Source: an uncultured Sphingomonadaceae bacterium
Lineage (GTDB): Bacteria; Pseudomonadota; Alphaproteobacteria; Sphingomonadales; Sphingomonadaceae
Direction: 5' to 3'
NCBI GenBank assembly: GCA_947503245.1
Contig: CANNCV010000001.1
Span: forward strand, 743,501 to 807,500
DNA: 64,000 nucleotides
In this document: one piece after another, positions 42,553-51,210 of the stretch
How positions within the stretch are numbered: position 1 is the stretch's first letter
Layout: the number at the start of each line of letters is the position of its first letter
The notes under the pieces: generated by a model
What the model was told of the DNA's origin: nothing
Seen by the model: the letters and a program-made list of their open reading frames with translations, nothing else
Database searches by the model: none
Position numbers and translations under genes: made by a program

Positions 42553-44751
42553 TTAGGCCGCTTTATCCATAATGGGGCGGATTATAGGATTGCGCGCGCG
42601 ATCAACATCCAAGGACAGCAAATTATTGAAAGATTCATTTGGTCCGCCGTCATTTTGCGGCGGAGCGGGCGTATCGGCAGGCGCTGGGCGTTCTTGCTCG
42701 TCCCCGCCAGTTGCGCGGTCAATCCATTTTTCGTCTAGCGTTTGTGGTAAAGGTTGGTCCTGATCAGGGGTGTCAGTGCCGTCTTCCAGATCATAAAAAT
42801 CATTGTCGCCCAGCGTGATAGGATTGCCATTTTCATCGACAAAGAATGAATCGCCATCATCGCCAAAATAGACTTCATCATCCGGCTCGGATAACCATTC
42901 GGGCAGCACGACGTCTGTATCAAATTTCTCAACCTTGCGTCCCGCCACTGCGATTTTCATGAAATCGGCAAAAGCCCGGGCAGGCGCACGCCCACCCTGT
43001 AAACCACTAACCGCCTTCGCATCATCACGGCCCATCCATACGCCTGTTGTTAACCCGCTGGAAAAACCCAGGAACCAGCCATCTTTGTTGCTGTTTGTTG
43101 TGCCTGTCTTGCCTGCAACTGGCCTGCCTATCTGCGCTGCGCGTCCAGTTCCGGTGTTTACGGCTGTTTGCAATAGATCTGTAATGCCAGCGGTAACATA
43201 ATCAGGCACCAGCTCTGTCTTTTGCTTATTCTTTTGTTCATAGAGCACTTCACCATCGATCGTGGTCACCTTGGATATTCCATAAGGCGCGACCAAAGTG
43301 CCGCCTTGGCTGACGCCAGCAAAGGCACTGGTCATATCCAGCACCCTGACTTCAGATGTCCCCAAAACCATAGAAGGTGTCGTTTTGATTGGTGTGCTAA
43401 TGCCAAAACGCCGCGCCATGTTGGCAATGGTGCCATAGCCCAGCTCATCCCCAATTTGTGCCGCGACAGTATTTTTTGAATAGGCAAAGGCCGTGCGCAA
43501 GGTAATCGCACCTGCATAGCGGTCCCCGCTGTTACGCGGTGTCCAACCAGCAATGGTTATGGGTTCGTCGACCACTATATCTTCGGTTGTATATCCCGAC
43601 TCCAGCGCAGCCATATAAACAAATAATTTCCATGCCGATCCGGGTTGCCTAACGGCATTGGTGGCTCTGTTATAATTGGATGTGACATAGTCCGTCCCGC
43701 CCACCATGGCGCGTACTGCACCATCGCGATCAACCGATACCAGTGCGCCTTGTGCGCCTCCTGGTGCATTGGCCTGAATGGCTGCGGTTGCCGCTCTTTG
43801 CATCTTGATATCCAGCGTGGTCCATACTTCCAGCGGAGCATTTGTCTCCTCTATGAGAGTATCGAGTTGCGGCAGGGCCCAATCGGTAAAATAACGCACA
43901 CTGTTCTGCCCGCGTTCGGTTGACAGTTTTACCTGAGCGGGCCGCGTTTCCGCTGCCTGCGCAGCCGTAATGGTGCCAGCATCCTGCATCACTTCGAGCA
44001 CGACCGAAGCCCGGTCAACTGCGGCTTGCGCGTCGGCGGTTGGAGAATAGTTAGAAGGGGCCTTTACCAATCCGGCAATAATCGCCGATTCTGCGAGGCT
44101 TAATTTTGTCGCGGGATGACCGAAAAAACGTCTGCTAGCTGAATCAACGCCATAAGCGCCGCCGCCAAAATAGACTTTGTTGAGATACAGTTCGAGTATT
44201 TGCTTTTTGCTGAATTTGCGTTCCAGCGCCAATGCCAGAATCATTTCACGACCCTTGCGCGCAAAGGTTCTGCTGTTGGTAAGGAAAATATTGCGCGCCA
44301 ATTGCTGCGATATTGTTGACCCGCCTTGCGCCCAGTGCCCACGTTCCAACCTTACACTGGCGGCGCGGGCGATACCGACAGGATCAACGCCAATATGGCT
44401 GTAATAGCGGCGATCTTCGACCGCGACCATAGCATCCTTCATGACTTTGGGAATGTCATCATAGCTCAGCCACTGTCCGAAACTGGGCCCTAATTGCACA
44501 ATCTCGCTGCCATCAGCGGCGCGCACCAAAATCATTTGACCATTTGGAGATGCCTTTAACTCGTCAAAGCCAGGCATGCTGGATACCGCTGTCCATACAG
44601 AGACGCCAATGGTGATGATTCCCACCAAGCCAGTTACCAGACCAACGCGGAAAATACGCCAGAACCACAGGCTAATGACAGACTTGCTGGCAGCCTTTTT
44701 TGTCTTGCCAGCCCGTTTCCTGGCCGAACCTTTTTTGGTACGTTTCACCAT
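42553..44751 (-). CDS. PBP1A-type bifunctional penicillin-binding protein
   Basis: Class A PBP polymerising and cross-linking peptidoglycan. 732 residues: Lys/Arg-rich cytosolic tail and TM (about 34-55), glycosyltransferase domain with catalytic Glu112 in AVEDRRYYSHIGVD and GSTISQQLARNIFL (about 143-156), transpeptidase active Ser in RQPGSAWKLF (near 371) and KTGTTNSNKDGW (near 545). The C-terminus (about 620-732) is an acidic, Asp-rich disordered extension (EPDDEVYFGDDGDSFFVD, DLEDGTDTPDQDQP). Convergent with the YgjP-like gene, 13 nt away. Confidence 0.95.
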   Translation of the reverse strand: MVKRTKKGSARKRAGKTKKAASKSVISLWFWRIFRVGLVTGLVGIITIGVSVWTAVSSMPGFDELKASPNGQMILVRAADGSEIVQLGPSFGQWLSYDDIPKVMKDAMVAVEDRRYYSHIGVDPVGIARAASVRLERGHWAQGGSTISQQLARNIFLTNSRTFARKGREMILALALERKFSKKQILELYLNKVYFGGGAYGVDSASRRFFGHPATKLSLAESAIIAGLVKAPSNYSPTADAQAAVDRASVVLEVMQDAGTITAAQAAETRPAQVKLSTERGQNSVRYFTDWALPQLDTLIEETNAPLEVWTTLDIKMQRAATAAIQANAPGGAQGALVSVDRDGAVRAMVGGTDYVTSNYNRATNAVRQPGSAWKLFVYMAALESGYTTEDIVVDEPITIAGWTPRNSGDRYAGAITLRTAFAYSKNTVAAQIGDELGYGTIANMARRFGISTPIKTTPSMVLGTSEVRVLDMTSAFAGVSQGGTLVAPYGISKVTTIDGEVLYEQKNKQKTELVPDYVTAGITDLLQTAVNTGTGRAAQIGRPVAGKTGTTNSNKDGWFLGFSSGLTTGVWMGRDDAKAVSGLQGGRAPARAFADFMKIAVAGRKVEKFDTDVVLPEWLSEPDDEVYFGDDGDSFFVDENGNPITLGDNDFYDLEDGTDTPDQDQPLPQTLDEKWIDRATGGDEQERPAPADTPAPPQNDGGPNESFNNLLSLDVDRARNPIIRPIMDKAA

Positions 44752-44989
44752 AAATTCCGAATTTCACCCTCGATGGAACCGCGACCCCCGGCCATTTCTT
44801 CATCAACCATGAACCACAATAAGCGGTTTTGCTGATTAATAAAGCTACCAATATCGCTTAAGCCTATGGCGCATTTATAACGTGTGAATAAAAGCATATG
44901 CTATTATTCAGCAAGCCATCTGCGTCTTCGGATCATTCTTGCAATTTGCTAGTGCTGCAATTGATGACAAGCCATGTGTTTATAAAGAC

Positions 44990-45394
44990 TTAGGCATCTG
45001 CCTCGCGGTCTACAAAAGCCAGAGATGCACTGTTCATGCAGTAGCGCAAACCTGTCGGTCTGGGGCCGTCAGGGAATACATGCCCCAAATGCCCGCCACA
45101 ATTTGCGCATTTTACCTCTGTGCGGATCATGCCCAAGCTGACGTCACGATGCTCAGCAACCGCTTCGGCGCGGTCTGGTTGGGTAAAGCTGGGCCAGCCT
45201 GACCCGCTGTCATATTTATCTGCTGAATCGAACAAAGTCGCGTTGCAACCGGCGCATTGGTAAAGACCATCGCCTTTGAAATCATTATAATTCCCTGAAA
45301 AGGCGCGCTCAGTGCCGCCCTCACGCAATATGTGATATTGTTCAGGTGATAATGTGGTGCGCCATTCGGCGTCGCTTTTATTTTCATCAGACAT
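44990..45394 (-). CDS. msrB: Peptide-methionine (R)-S-oxide reductase
   Basis: 134 residues from ATG 45394. Zinc-binding pairs CAGC (47, 50) and CANC (96, 99), SGSGWPSF (64-71) and the catalytic Cys119 in [11 protein letters not shown]. The frame runs on to 45538 upstream, but the extra 48 residues have no family counterpart; the Met that starts [10 protein letters not shown] is chosen. No Shine-Dalgarno site is clear. Repairs oxidised methionine in proteins. Confidence 0.95.
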   Translation of the reverse strand: MSDENKSDAEWRTTLSPEQYHILREGGTERAFSGNYNDFKGDGLYQCAGCNATLFDSADKYDSGSGWPSFTQPDRAEAVAEHRDVSLGMIRTEVKCANCGGHLGHVFPDGPRPTGLRYCMNSASLAFVDREADA

Positions 45395-45768
45395 AGTGGA
45401 AATCTGGCGCTTATGCCCTTCCGTTTCAAGGGGCCATTTCAGGCGATGATTTCGGAGAGCCATTGCAAAGAGCCTATTGCGGTGCATGAGTGAAACTGAG
45501 TCCGCAAAATATGTCAGATGGCATGGGGCTATGATCAAAGGTCAGGCAAATATCACCAATTGCGCTGTAAAAAGAGGCCATTTGCAAGGAATGTGAAAAA
45601 TTTATTTCACATTTCTATATCTATCAAATTATTGATTTATAATGACTAAACATATGATCGGCCGCGTAAATGAAAAAAATATTACAAAAAAATGACTTTT
45701 TCGCGTCTCATATATTTCATTTTAACGTAACTCGTGTTACAAAATTGTCATATTCGAAGGAGATGATA
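45395..45768. other. 374-bp regulatory spacer
   Basis: No gene. Contains a perfect inverted repeat AATGTGAAA (45590-45598) / TTTCACATT (45605-45613), a TATAAT at 45638-45643 without a clear -35, and near 45734-45751 TGTTAC and TGTCAT 11 bp apart, like a Pho box but too near the ATG for a normal promoter. The sequence is AT-rich, in contrast to the flanks. Confidence 0.5.
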
Positions 45769-46176
45769 ATGAAACACACAAAATTGGCCTTATCAGGCAT
45801 TGCGGCACTTATTCTCGTATCAGGCACAGCCTTTGCGCAAGATACGGTACGCGGGACGAACAGTGATTTTGTGGATGGTGTCGTCGGGCAGGATGTTCTG
45901 CAAACGGCAGACCTTGATGCCGCTATTACCGTTCTTCAGGAAGAAATTCGCAAAAATGGGAATGATCCAGCATTGCTGATCAATTTGGGACAGGCTTATG
46001 CCCGCACAGGCGATTTTGCCCGCGCTGAAGAAAGTTTCCTAAAGGCGCATAATAGCAGGAACCGCTACGATATATTGCTGGCCAATGGCGATGTGATGAG
46101 CACAAGAGAAGCCGCGAAACAGGCACTAACATGGCTTAATGATCTGCAGGCAGGAACTGCTATCGCCCGCAATTAG
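45769..46176 (+). CDS. Small exported TPR protein
   Basis: 135 residues from ATG 45769, whose GAAGGAG ribosome-binding site is 6 nt upstream (the earlier ATG 45763 directly abuts the site). A signal peptide (ALSGIAALILVSGTAFA, cut about residue 21) is followed by a TPR-like repeat, LDAAITVLQEEIRKNGNDPALLINLGQAYARTGDFARAEESFLKA (split: ALLINLGQAYARTGDF). I recognise this as a small periplasmic TPR protein typical of sphingomonads but of unknown role. It ends at a strong terminator and precedes the beta-helix lipoprotein and TonB-receptor genes. Confidence 0.75.
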   Translation: MKHTKLALSGIAALILVSGTAFAQDTVRGTNSDFVDGVVGQDVLQTADLDAAITVLQEEIRKNGNDPALLINLGQAYARTGDFARAEESFLKAHNSRNRYDILLANGDVMSTREAAKQALTWLNDLQAGTAIARN

Positions 46177-46220
46177 GGCCAAGCTCAGAATATATGTAAC
46201 CAATCTCCAAAAATTTTGGT

Positions 46221-46269
46221 GCCGGGCAAGAGGTCATTTTAATAATGTGACCTTTTGTCCGGCTTTTTT
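46221..46269 (+). terminator. Rho-independent terminator of the TPR gene
   Basis: A 16-bp stem: GCCGGGCAAGAGGTCA (46221-46236) pairs with TGACCTTTTGTCCGGC (46248-46263) with two G-U pairs and an 11-nt loop, followed by TTTTTT. It starts 44 nt after the stop codon. This is one of the clearest terminators in the window. Confidence 0.93.
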
Positions 46270-46653
46270 ATGTTTTGAGAAATTTTGCGCCATTTGTGCG
46301 GCAGTTTTACAAATAGCAACCGCCAGAGAATATGACTGTTCTGCATCGCCTGTGATGGGTGTGCAATCGGGGTAAGCGCGACTCTCTAAAGCGCAGTTTT
46401 TCGCTTTTCAGCGCATATCCTCCTCGCATCATTTGACGAAGATATTTGGACTAGTAGTGCGATCCATGGCCTTGTTGTGGATGCTTTGAAACAAAATAGT
46501 CATCTAAAAGCCATTTATCCGTCACCAACATCGCAAACTACTGTAACAGAATCACCCTAGAGGCCAATTCCGCAAGCAGGGGGTGAGGGCAAATACGCCA
46601 TTTCATTATTCTGCAATCAATTTTTGAGCCAATTGTAATTGCGGAGTTATATT
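46270..46653. other. 384-bp spacer before the TonB-receptor operon
   Basis: No gene seen. It carries a Pho-box-like pair CCGTCAC (46519-46525) and CTGTAAC (46541-46547) 22 bp apart, twice the usual 11-bp period with a degenerate middle, about 107 bp before the lipoprotein ATG. GGAG at 46643-46646 is the ribosome-binding site. No clear -10/-35 pair is identified. Confidence 0.45.
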
Positions 46654-48228
46654 ATGATGAAAGCGCGTTTTCGTTCGGTGCTGTTGACCAGTGTCGCTGC
46701 CGTTACCGTTACAGCTTGCGGTGCAGACAATATCGCATCACCAGGCACGGACACTGTGGTTGTACCGGCCCCACCAACTGCGACGCCTCCACCTCCGCCA
46801 CCTCCACCTCCGCCACCAACAACAGTGGCAACCCCCGATAACTGCCCCGCGACCAGTAACGCCGCCAATGTTGGCACTATCACATTGGCTGATGGTTCGG
46901 TCGCGCGTAACTGCCAATTATCTGGCGTGCTGGCAGGCAATACGGTTCTGACCAATGAACCTTTGGTGATTTATTCTCTGTCAGGCCGCGTTGATGTCGG
47001 CACCGATGCAGGAACAGATGGTACAGTCGCCAACGCCAATCCTTCGGTTCTGACCATTGATCCAGGCGTTGTGATATTTGGCTCATCGGGCGCGGATTTT
47101 CTGTTGATCAATCGTGGTTCGCAAATCTTTGCCAACGGCTCGGCAACATCGCCCATTATCTTTACCTCAGCTGATAATGTAACCGGCGATGCAGGCCCTG
47201 ATTCTATTGGCGATTGGGGCGGTCTCGTCCTGCTTGGCCAAGCCCCTATTGCAGAATGCGCAGAGGGCGGACCAAGCAATCCGGACCAAAACCGCACAGA
47301 TTGTCAGGCCCCGATTGAGGGAACATCTGGTGCATTTTTCGGCGGTAATGATCCAACAGACAATTCAGGGACACTATCCTTTGTACAGGTCCGTTTCCCC
47401 GGTTTTGCTATTTCACCAGGCAATGAGCTGAATGGCATCACAATGGGCGGCGTCGGCAGCGGCACCACCTTTGAAAATGTTCAGGTTCATAACAGCTCAG
47501 ATGACGGCATTGAATGGTTTGGTGGCACAGCGAACGGCAAAAATCTTGCGCTGACCGGCAATGATGATGACTCAATTGATACAGACATTGGCTATCAGGG
47601 TTTATTGCAATTCGTTCTGGTTGCACAGCGCGCCAATGGCGGGGATCAAGGCTGGGAATCAGATTCTGAAACAGGTGAAGATATTTTGCCACGCCAATTC
47701 ACCCAAATTGCCAACTTCACCTTTACCGGTAATGGCGGTTCAGGCGATTTCGGCACACAGGTCCGCGGCGGCGCTGATATCTCTATGTTCAATGGCACAA
47801 TCTCTAACTTCTCTGCCTGTCTGGATATTGATGGCGCAGAGACAGTGCGCACAGCAGATGCCGCTTTGCAGGATGAAGGCCCGATCCGTTATGAATCGGT
47901 TTTCCTTACATGCGGTACAGCATTTAATGATGATAGCGATGTTGGTGCCGCAGAAGCACAAGTTTCTTTTGACGCTGGCTCGAATAATACACTCAACGGT
48001 ACGTCAACGCTGACTGCAGGCGGCGGCACATTAGGCGGCATATTTATCAATGGCGCTAATGAAACAGCGGTACCTGTGTTTGACCTTTCAACGATCAGCA
48101 GCTTCTTTGAAATTGTCGATTATATTGGCGCAGTTCGTGACGCGAATGATACGCGCTTCATGGGTTGGACATGCGGCCTTTATGCCGGTGATCAGGCTTG
48201 TGAGACGATAACTATCACCACAAGCTAA
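46654..48228 (+). CDS. Polyproline beta-helix lipoprotein, partner of TonB receptor
   Basis: 524 residues from ATG 46654 (GGAG 7 nt upstream). Signal sequence with lipobox VTAC (about 18-21), then an 11-Pro run near residues 45-55 as a tether. The body is a repetitive right-handed beta-helix: RGSQIFANGSATSPIIFTSADN, DWGGLVLLGQAPI, IEGTSGAFFGGNDPTDNSGTLSFVQV, GNELNGITMGGVGSGTTFENVQV and DDGIEWFGGTANGKNLAL. The same repeat grammar occurs in Bacteroidota and Alteromonadales lipoproteins found next to TonB receptors. The ligand is unknown. It precedes the TonB receptor by 86 bp with a hairpin between. Confidence 0.75.
   Translation: MMKARFRSVLLTSVAAVTVTACGADNIASPGTDTVVVPAPPTATPPPPPPPPPPPTTVATPDNCPATSNAANVGTITLADGSVARNCQLSGVLAGNTVLTNEPLVIYSLSGRVDVGTDAGTDGTVANANPSVLTIDPGVVIFGSSGADFLLINRGSQIFANGSATSPIIFTSADNVTGDAGPDSIGDWGGLVLLGQAPIAECAEGGPSNPDQNRTDCQAPIEGTSGAFFGGNDPTDNSGTLSFVQVRFPGFAISPGNELNGITMGGVGSGTTFENVQVHNSSDDGIEWFGGTANGKNLALTGNDDDSIDTDIGYQGLLQFVLVAQRANGGDQGWESDSETGEDILPRQFTQIANFTFTGNGGSGDFGTQVRGGADISMFNGTISNFSACLDIDGAETVRTADAALQDEGPIRYESVFLTCGTAFNDDSDVGAAEAQVSFDAGSNNTLNGTSTLTAGGGTLGGIFINGANETAVPVFDLSTISSFFEIVDYIGAVRDANDTRFMGWTCGLYAGDQACETITITTS
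46786..46815 (+). repeat. Exact 15-bp tandem duplication encoding polyproline
   Basis: The unit CCTCCACCTCCGCCA occurs exactly twice (46786-46800 and 46801-46815), followed by one more CCA. It encodes 11 consecutive prolines between the lipobox and the beta-helix. Such tracts can change length in steps of five residues. Confidence 0.9.
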
Positions 48229-48255
48229 TATCATATTTGGGTAGGAATTTGACTT

Positions 48256-48285
48256 GCGGGACGACGGCCAAAGGCTGCGTCCCGT
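48256..48285 (+). terminator. Intercistronic hairpin between lipoprotein and TonB receptor
   Basis: GCGGGACG (48256-48263) pairs with CGTCCCGT (48278-48285), with an inner CGGCC/GGCTG stem and an AAA loop, giving about 13 bp. No T-run follows and the downstream gene starts 29 nt later. It may attenuate or differentially stabilise the two parts of the message. Confidence 0.6.
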
Positions 48286-48314
48286 CTGTCATATAAAATG
48301 AATAAAAGGGAAAA

Positions 48315-51056
48315 ATGGCGATGAAGAAGCCGCTCACCTATGCAGCGATACTGATGATGGGCACAGCCCTGACACCGTTCACGGCCTATGCGCAGACATC
48401 TGATGACCAGGTTGCAGAGACCGATGCAACTGATCCGGATCAAAACGATGATGCGGATGACGATTTCGATGATGATGTGGAGATTTCCGGCCCGGGCGCT
48501 GGCGATCAACCCATTACTGTGATCGGCCGCTTCATTCCCAACCCTGTACGCAACCAAGCCGAAGTTGTTTCGGTACTCAGCGCGGAAGAAATTGCGCGGA
48601 CTGCTGATGGCGATATTGCTGGATCGCTTTCCCGCGTTACCGGCCTCAGCACAGTGGGCGGACGCTTTGTGTTCGTGCGTGGTTTGGGTGATCGCTATTC
48701 ATCGGCTCTGCTCAATGGCCTGCCTTTGCCTTCCCCAGAACCATTGCGCCGTACAGTGCCGCTTGATCTGTTTCCTAGCAGCATCATTGGTTCAACAGTT
48801 ATCACCAAAAGCTATTCGGCCAGCTATCCCGGTGAATTTGGCGGCGGTGTTATCAATCTCACCACACGCTCCATTCCCGATGAACCGTTTCTGAAAATAG
48901 GCGGCACGCTGGGTTATAATAGTGAGACAACGCTCGAAACCGGTTTCACCTTTCGTGGCGGCGATACAGACTTTTTGGGCTTTGACGACGGAACGCGCGA
49001 CTTACCGCCCGGTCTGCAAAATGCCTTTGATAACAATATTCCGGTTATTTCTGGCGATGCAGGACTGCCTGAATCTGAGATTGATGCCATTACTGCTGGT
49101 CTGAATGACCCCAATCTTTTGGTTATTCAGGGCAATAACGACATTCCTTTCAATGGTGATTTGAACCTGTCCGCAGGCACAAATTTCTATGTTGGAGATG
49201 CCTATATTGGCGTTATTGCTCAGGCTGGCTGGCGCAATGGTTTCCGCACACGTGGCGGTCGTCAGGAATTGGCAGGCATACCTTCTGGTGATGGCACTTT
49301 GGGTCTGCTTAGCGGCTTTGATTATCTGACCACGCAAAACCGTGTCGTTGTTAACGGCCTTTTGGGTTTTGTCGCAGAAGTGGGCGAGCATAAGCTGCGC
49401 TGGACAAACTTTTTTGTTCGCGACACCGCGAAAGAAGCGCGTATCAGACAAGGTTTTAGGACCAGTATCGATGCCGATGCGGTGTTGAACGAAGGGCGGA
49501 CTTCTACCTTTGAACGGCAATTGTTCAATACGCAGATTGTTACTGAGTTTGATTTTGGCGATCTGGATGTCGATGTGCGTGCCAGCTATGCCAACGCCCA
49601 GCGTAACTCACCATTTGAATTTAATTCAGGCTTTGCGTTGAATGAGAATTTTGCTGGTTCTGGGCAAGATGTTTTTGTCAACGGTCTGGGACAGATCGGC
49701 AATGGTGAATTTGCAACAATTGCTTTTTCAGAATTGGATGATGACACAATCGGCTTTGGCATCGATTTTGCCTATGATCTGCCATTTGCATCTGGTGTGA
49801 CGTTAAAGACAGGCTATGCCTATACGCGCAACACACGTGACTCTTTGCGCCGTGATTTTGAATTTGTCCCTGCTGGTGATGCTTTGCCAGCAGAGGTAAG
49901 CCAACAGCGTATCGACCTTTTGCTGTCCGATTTTAACGTTCAGGAATTTGACGTTGAAGTGCAAGAATTTTTCGGGGTTGCTGGTGCGCAATTTTACGCT
50001 GGCGAATTGGAAGTGCAGGGCCTTTATGTAGAGGTGGATGCCGAATTGGTTGATGGTTTGCGCCTGCAAGCTGGCGTCCGTTATGAAACCAGTGACCAAC
50101 AGGTTTCACCGCAAGATATTTTTGGCCTTGGTTCCGTGCCGATTGTGCCGACAGATATTAGCGAAAGTGACTTTCTACCAGCCGCGACACTGACATGGAA
50201 TTTTGCGGAAGATATGCAATTTCGTGTTGCTGCCTCGCAAACTTTGGCGCGTCCGCAATTTCGTGAATTGGCAAACCAGCAATTTCTGGATTTCGAAACT
50301 GACCGCGTTTTCTTCGGCAATGAGTTTTTGCAGAACAGCTCATTGACCAATTTGGAGGCGCGTTATGAATGGTATACCGGCCGTGATGAACGGATTTCGG
50401 CTGCATTCTTTTATAAAGATATCCAAGACCCGATTGAGCTGATTGCGTTTGCCCAAGGCGATTCAGCGCGTTTCACCACATTTGCCAATGCTCCGAGTGC
50501 CGAATTGTTCGGGCTGGAATTGGAAGTTGTCCAATATTTCGATCTTTTCGATCTGGGCGGTGATTTTTGGGAAGAGAGACGCCTGTTATTGGCGGCGAAC
50601 TATACATTTACTGACTCGTCGATCAACGTCACTGAAGATGACATGATATTGACCCCCTTTAACCCGGGAACATTGTCGCCTGCAGCTGGTGTGTTTGACG
50701 ATGGTGACCGACTGGTTGGTCAGTCTCGCCATTTGGCCAATGTGCAATTCGGTCTGGAAAAGACCGGTGAGAAGCTTTCACAACAGACACTTATTCTGAG
50801 TTATAACAGTCCGCGCGTTACCAACCGCGGCACACAGGGACAGCCTGACCTGTTTGAAGAGCCGGGCGTGTTGCTCGACTTTGTCTGGCGTGAGGGCATC
50901 CAATTATTTGGCAAAACTGTGCAGCTGCAATTTGAAGCGCGCAATATTCTGGGCGAAAGCTATATTGAGTTTCAGGAAAATGAAGTCTCGCGCGTTATCG
51001 CTAATAGCTATGATTATGGCACTTCGGTCAGCTTCGGCGTGAATATCGAATTTTAA
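48315..51056 (+). CDS. TonB-dependent outer-membrane receptor
   Basis: 913 residues: signal peptide (about 1-26, ending TAYAQ), then a very acidic stretch DQNDDADDDFDDDVE (about 42-56), the plug domain with VVSVLSAEEIARTADGDIAGSLSRVTGL and GGRFVFVRGLGDRYSSALLNGLPLP split as RGLGDRYSS, then YPGEFGGGVINLTTRSIP, and a 22-strand barrel ending FGVNIEF with the terminal Phe. It imports a scarce ligand using TonB energy. No TonB or ExbBD gene is adjacent. The ligand is unknown; association with the beta-helix lipoprotein suggests a polymer or complex substrate (inference). Confidence 0.93.
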   Translation: MAMKKPLTYAAILMMGTALTPFTAYAQTSDDQVAETDATDPDQNDDADDDFDDDVEISGPGAGDQPITVIGRFIPNPVRNQAEVVSVLSAEEIARTADGDIAGSLSRVTGLSTVGGRFVFVRGLGDRYSSALLNGLPLPSPEPLRRTVPLDLFPSSIIGSTVITKSYSASYPGEFGGGVINLTTRSIPDEPFLKIGGTLGYNSETTLETGFTFRGGDTDFLGFDDGTRDLPPGLQNAFDNNIPVISGDAGLPESEIDAITAGLNDPNLLVIQGNNDIPFNGDLNLSAGTNFYVGDAYIGVIAQAGWRNGFRTRGGRQELAGIPSGDGTLGLLSGFDYLTTQNRVVVNGLLGFVAEVGEHKLRWTNFFVRDTAKEARIRQGFRTSIDADAVLNEGRTSTFERQLFNTQIVTEFDFGDLDVDVRASYANAQRNSPFEFNSGFALNENFAGSGQDVFVNGLGQIGNGEFATIAFSELDDDTIGFGIDFAYDLPFASGVTLKTGYAYTRNTRDSLRRDFEFVPAGDALPAEVSQQRIDLLLSDFNVQEFDVEVQEFFGVAGAQFYAGELEVQGLYVEVDAELVDGLRLQAGVRYETSDQQVSPQDIFGLGSVPIVPTDISESDFLPAATLTWNFAEDMQFRVAASQTLARPQFRELANQQFLDFETDRVFFGNEFLQNSSLTNLEARYEWYTGRDERISAAFFYKDIQDPIELIAFAQGDSARFTTFANAPSAELFGLELEVVQYFDLFDLGGDFWEERRLLLAANYTFTDSSINVTEDDMILTPFNPGTLSPAAGVFDDGDRLVGQSRHLANVQFGLEKTGEKLSQQTLILSYNSPRVTNRGTQGQPDLFEEPGVLLDFVWREGIQLFGKTVQLQFEARNILGESYIEFQENEVSRVIANSYDYGTSVSFGVNIEF

Positions 51057-51069
51057 GATTTTTGCATTG

Positions 51070-51101
51070 GGCGGCAGGGACAGATAGGCTGTACTGCCGC
51101 C
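51070..51101 (+). terminator. Hairpin after the TonB receptor
   Basis: GGCGGCAG (51070-51077) / CTGCCGCC (51094-51101), 8 bp perfect with an inner ACAG/CTGT stem. It begins 13 nt after the stop codon. There is no T-run, so it may act as a Rho-assisted end or as a stability element before the gsp operon. Confidence 0.65.
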
Positions 51102-51210
51102 GCGCCATCGCCTCTCGCATGACCAATGTGCAATAAAATTGTCATGCTAGCGTCACCACATGGTAAAGCCTAAGCCATAGCCCAAGAATATGGGAGGGTG
51201 ATTCTTTGCT

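Noticed and set aside
45638-45643. TATAAT as the -10 of the TPR gene
   Set aside because: No -35 lies 16-18 bp upstream; an AT-rich region gives such hexamers easily.
45734-45751. TGTTAC and TGTCAT 11 bp apart, taken as a Pho box for the TPR gene
   Set aside because: The ATG is only 18 bp beyond, leaving no room for -10, start site and leader; the match may be chance.
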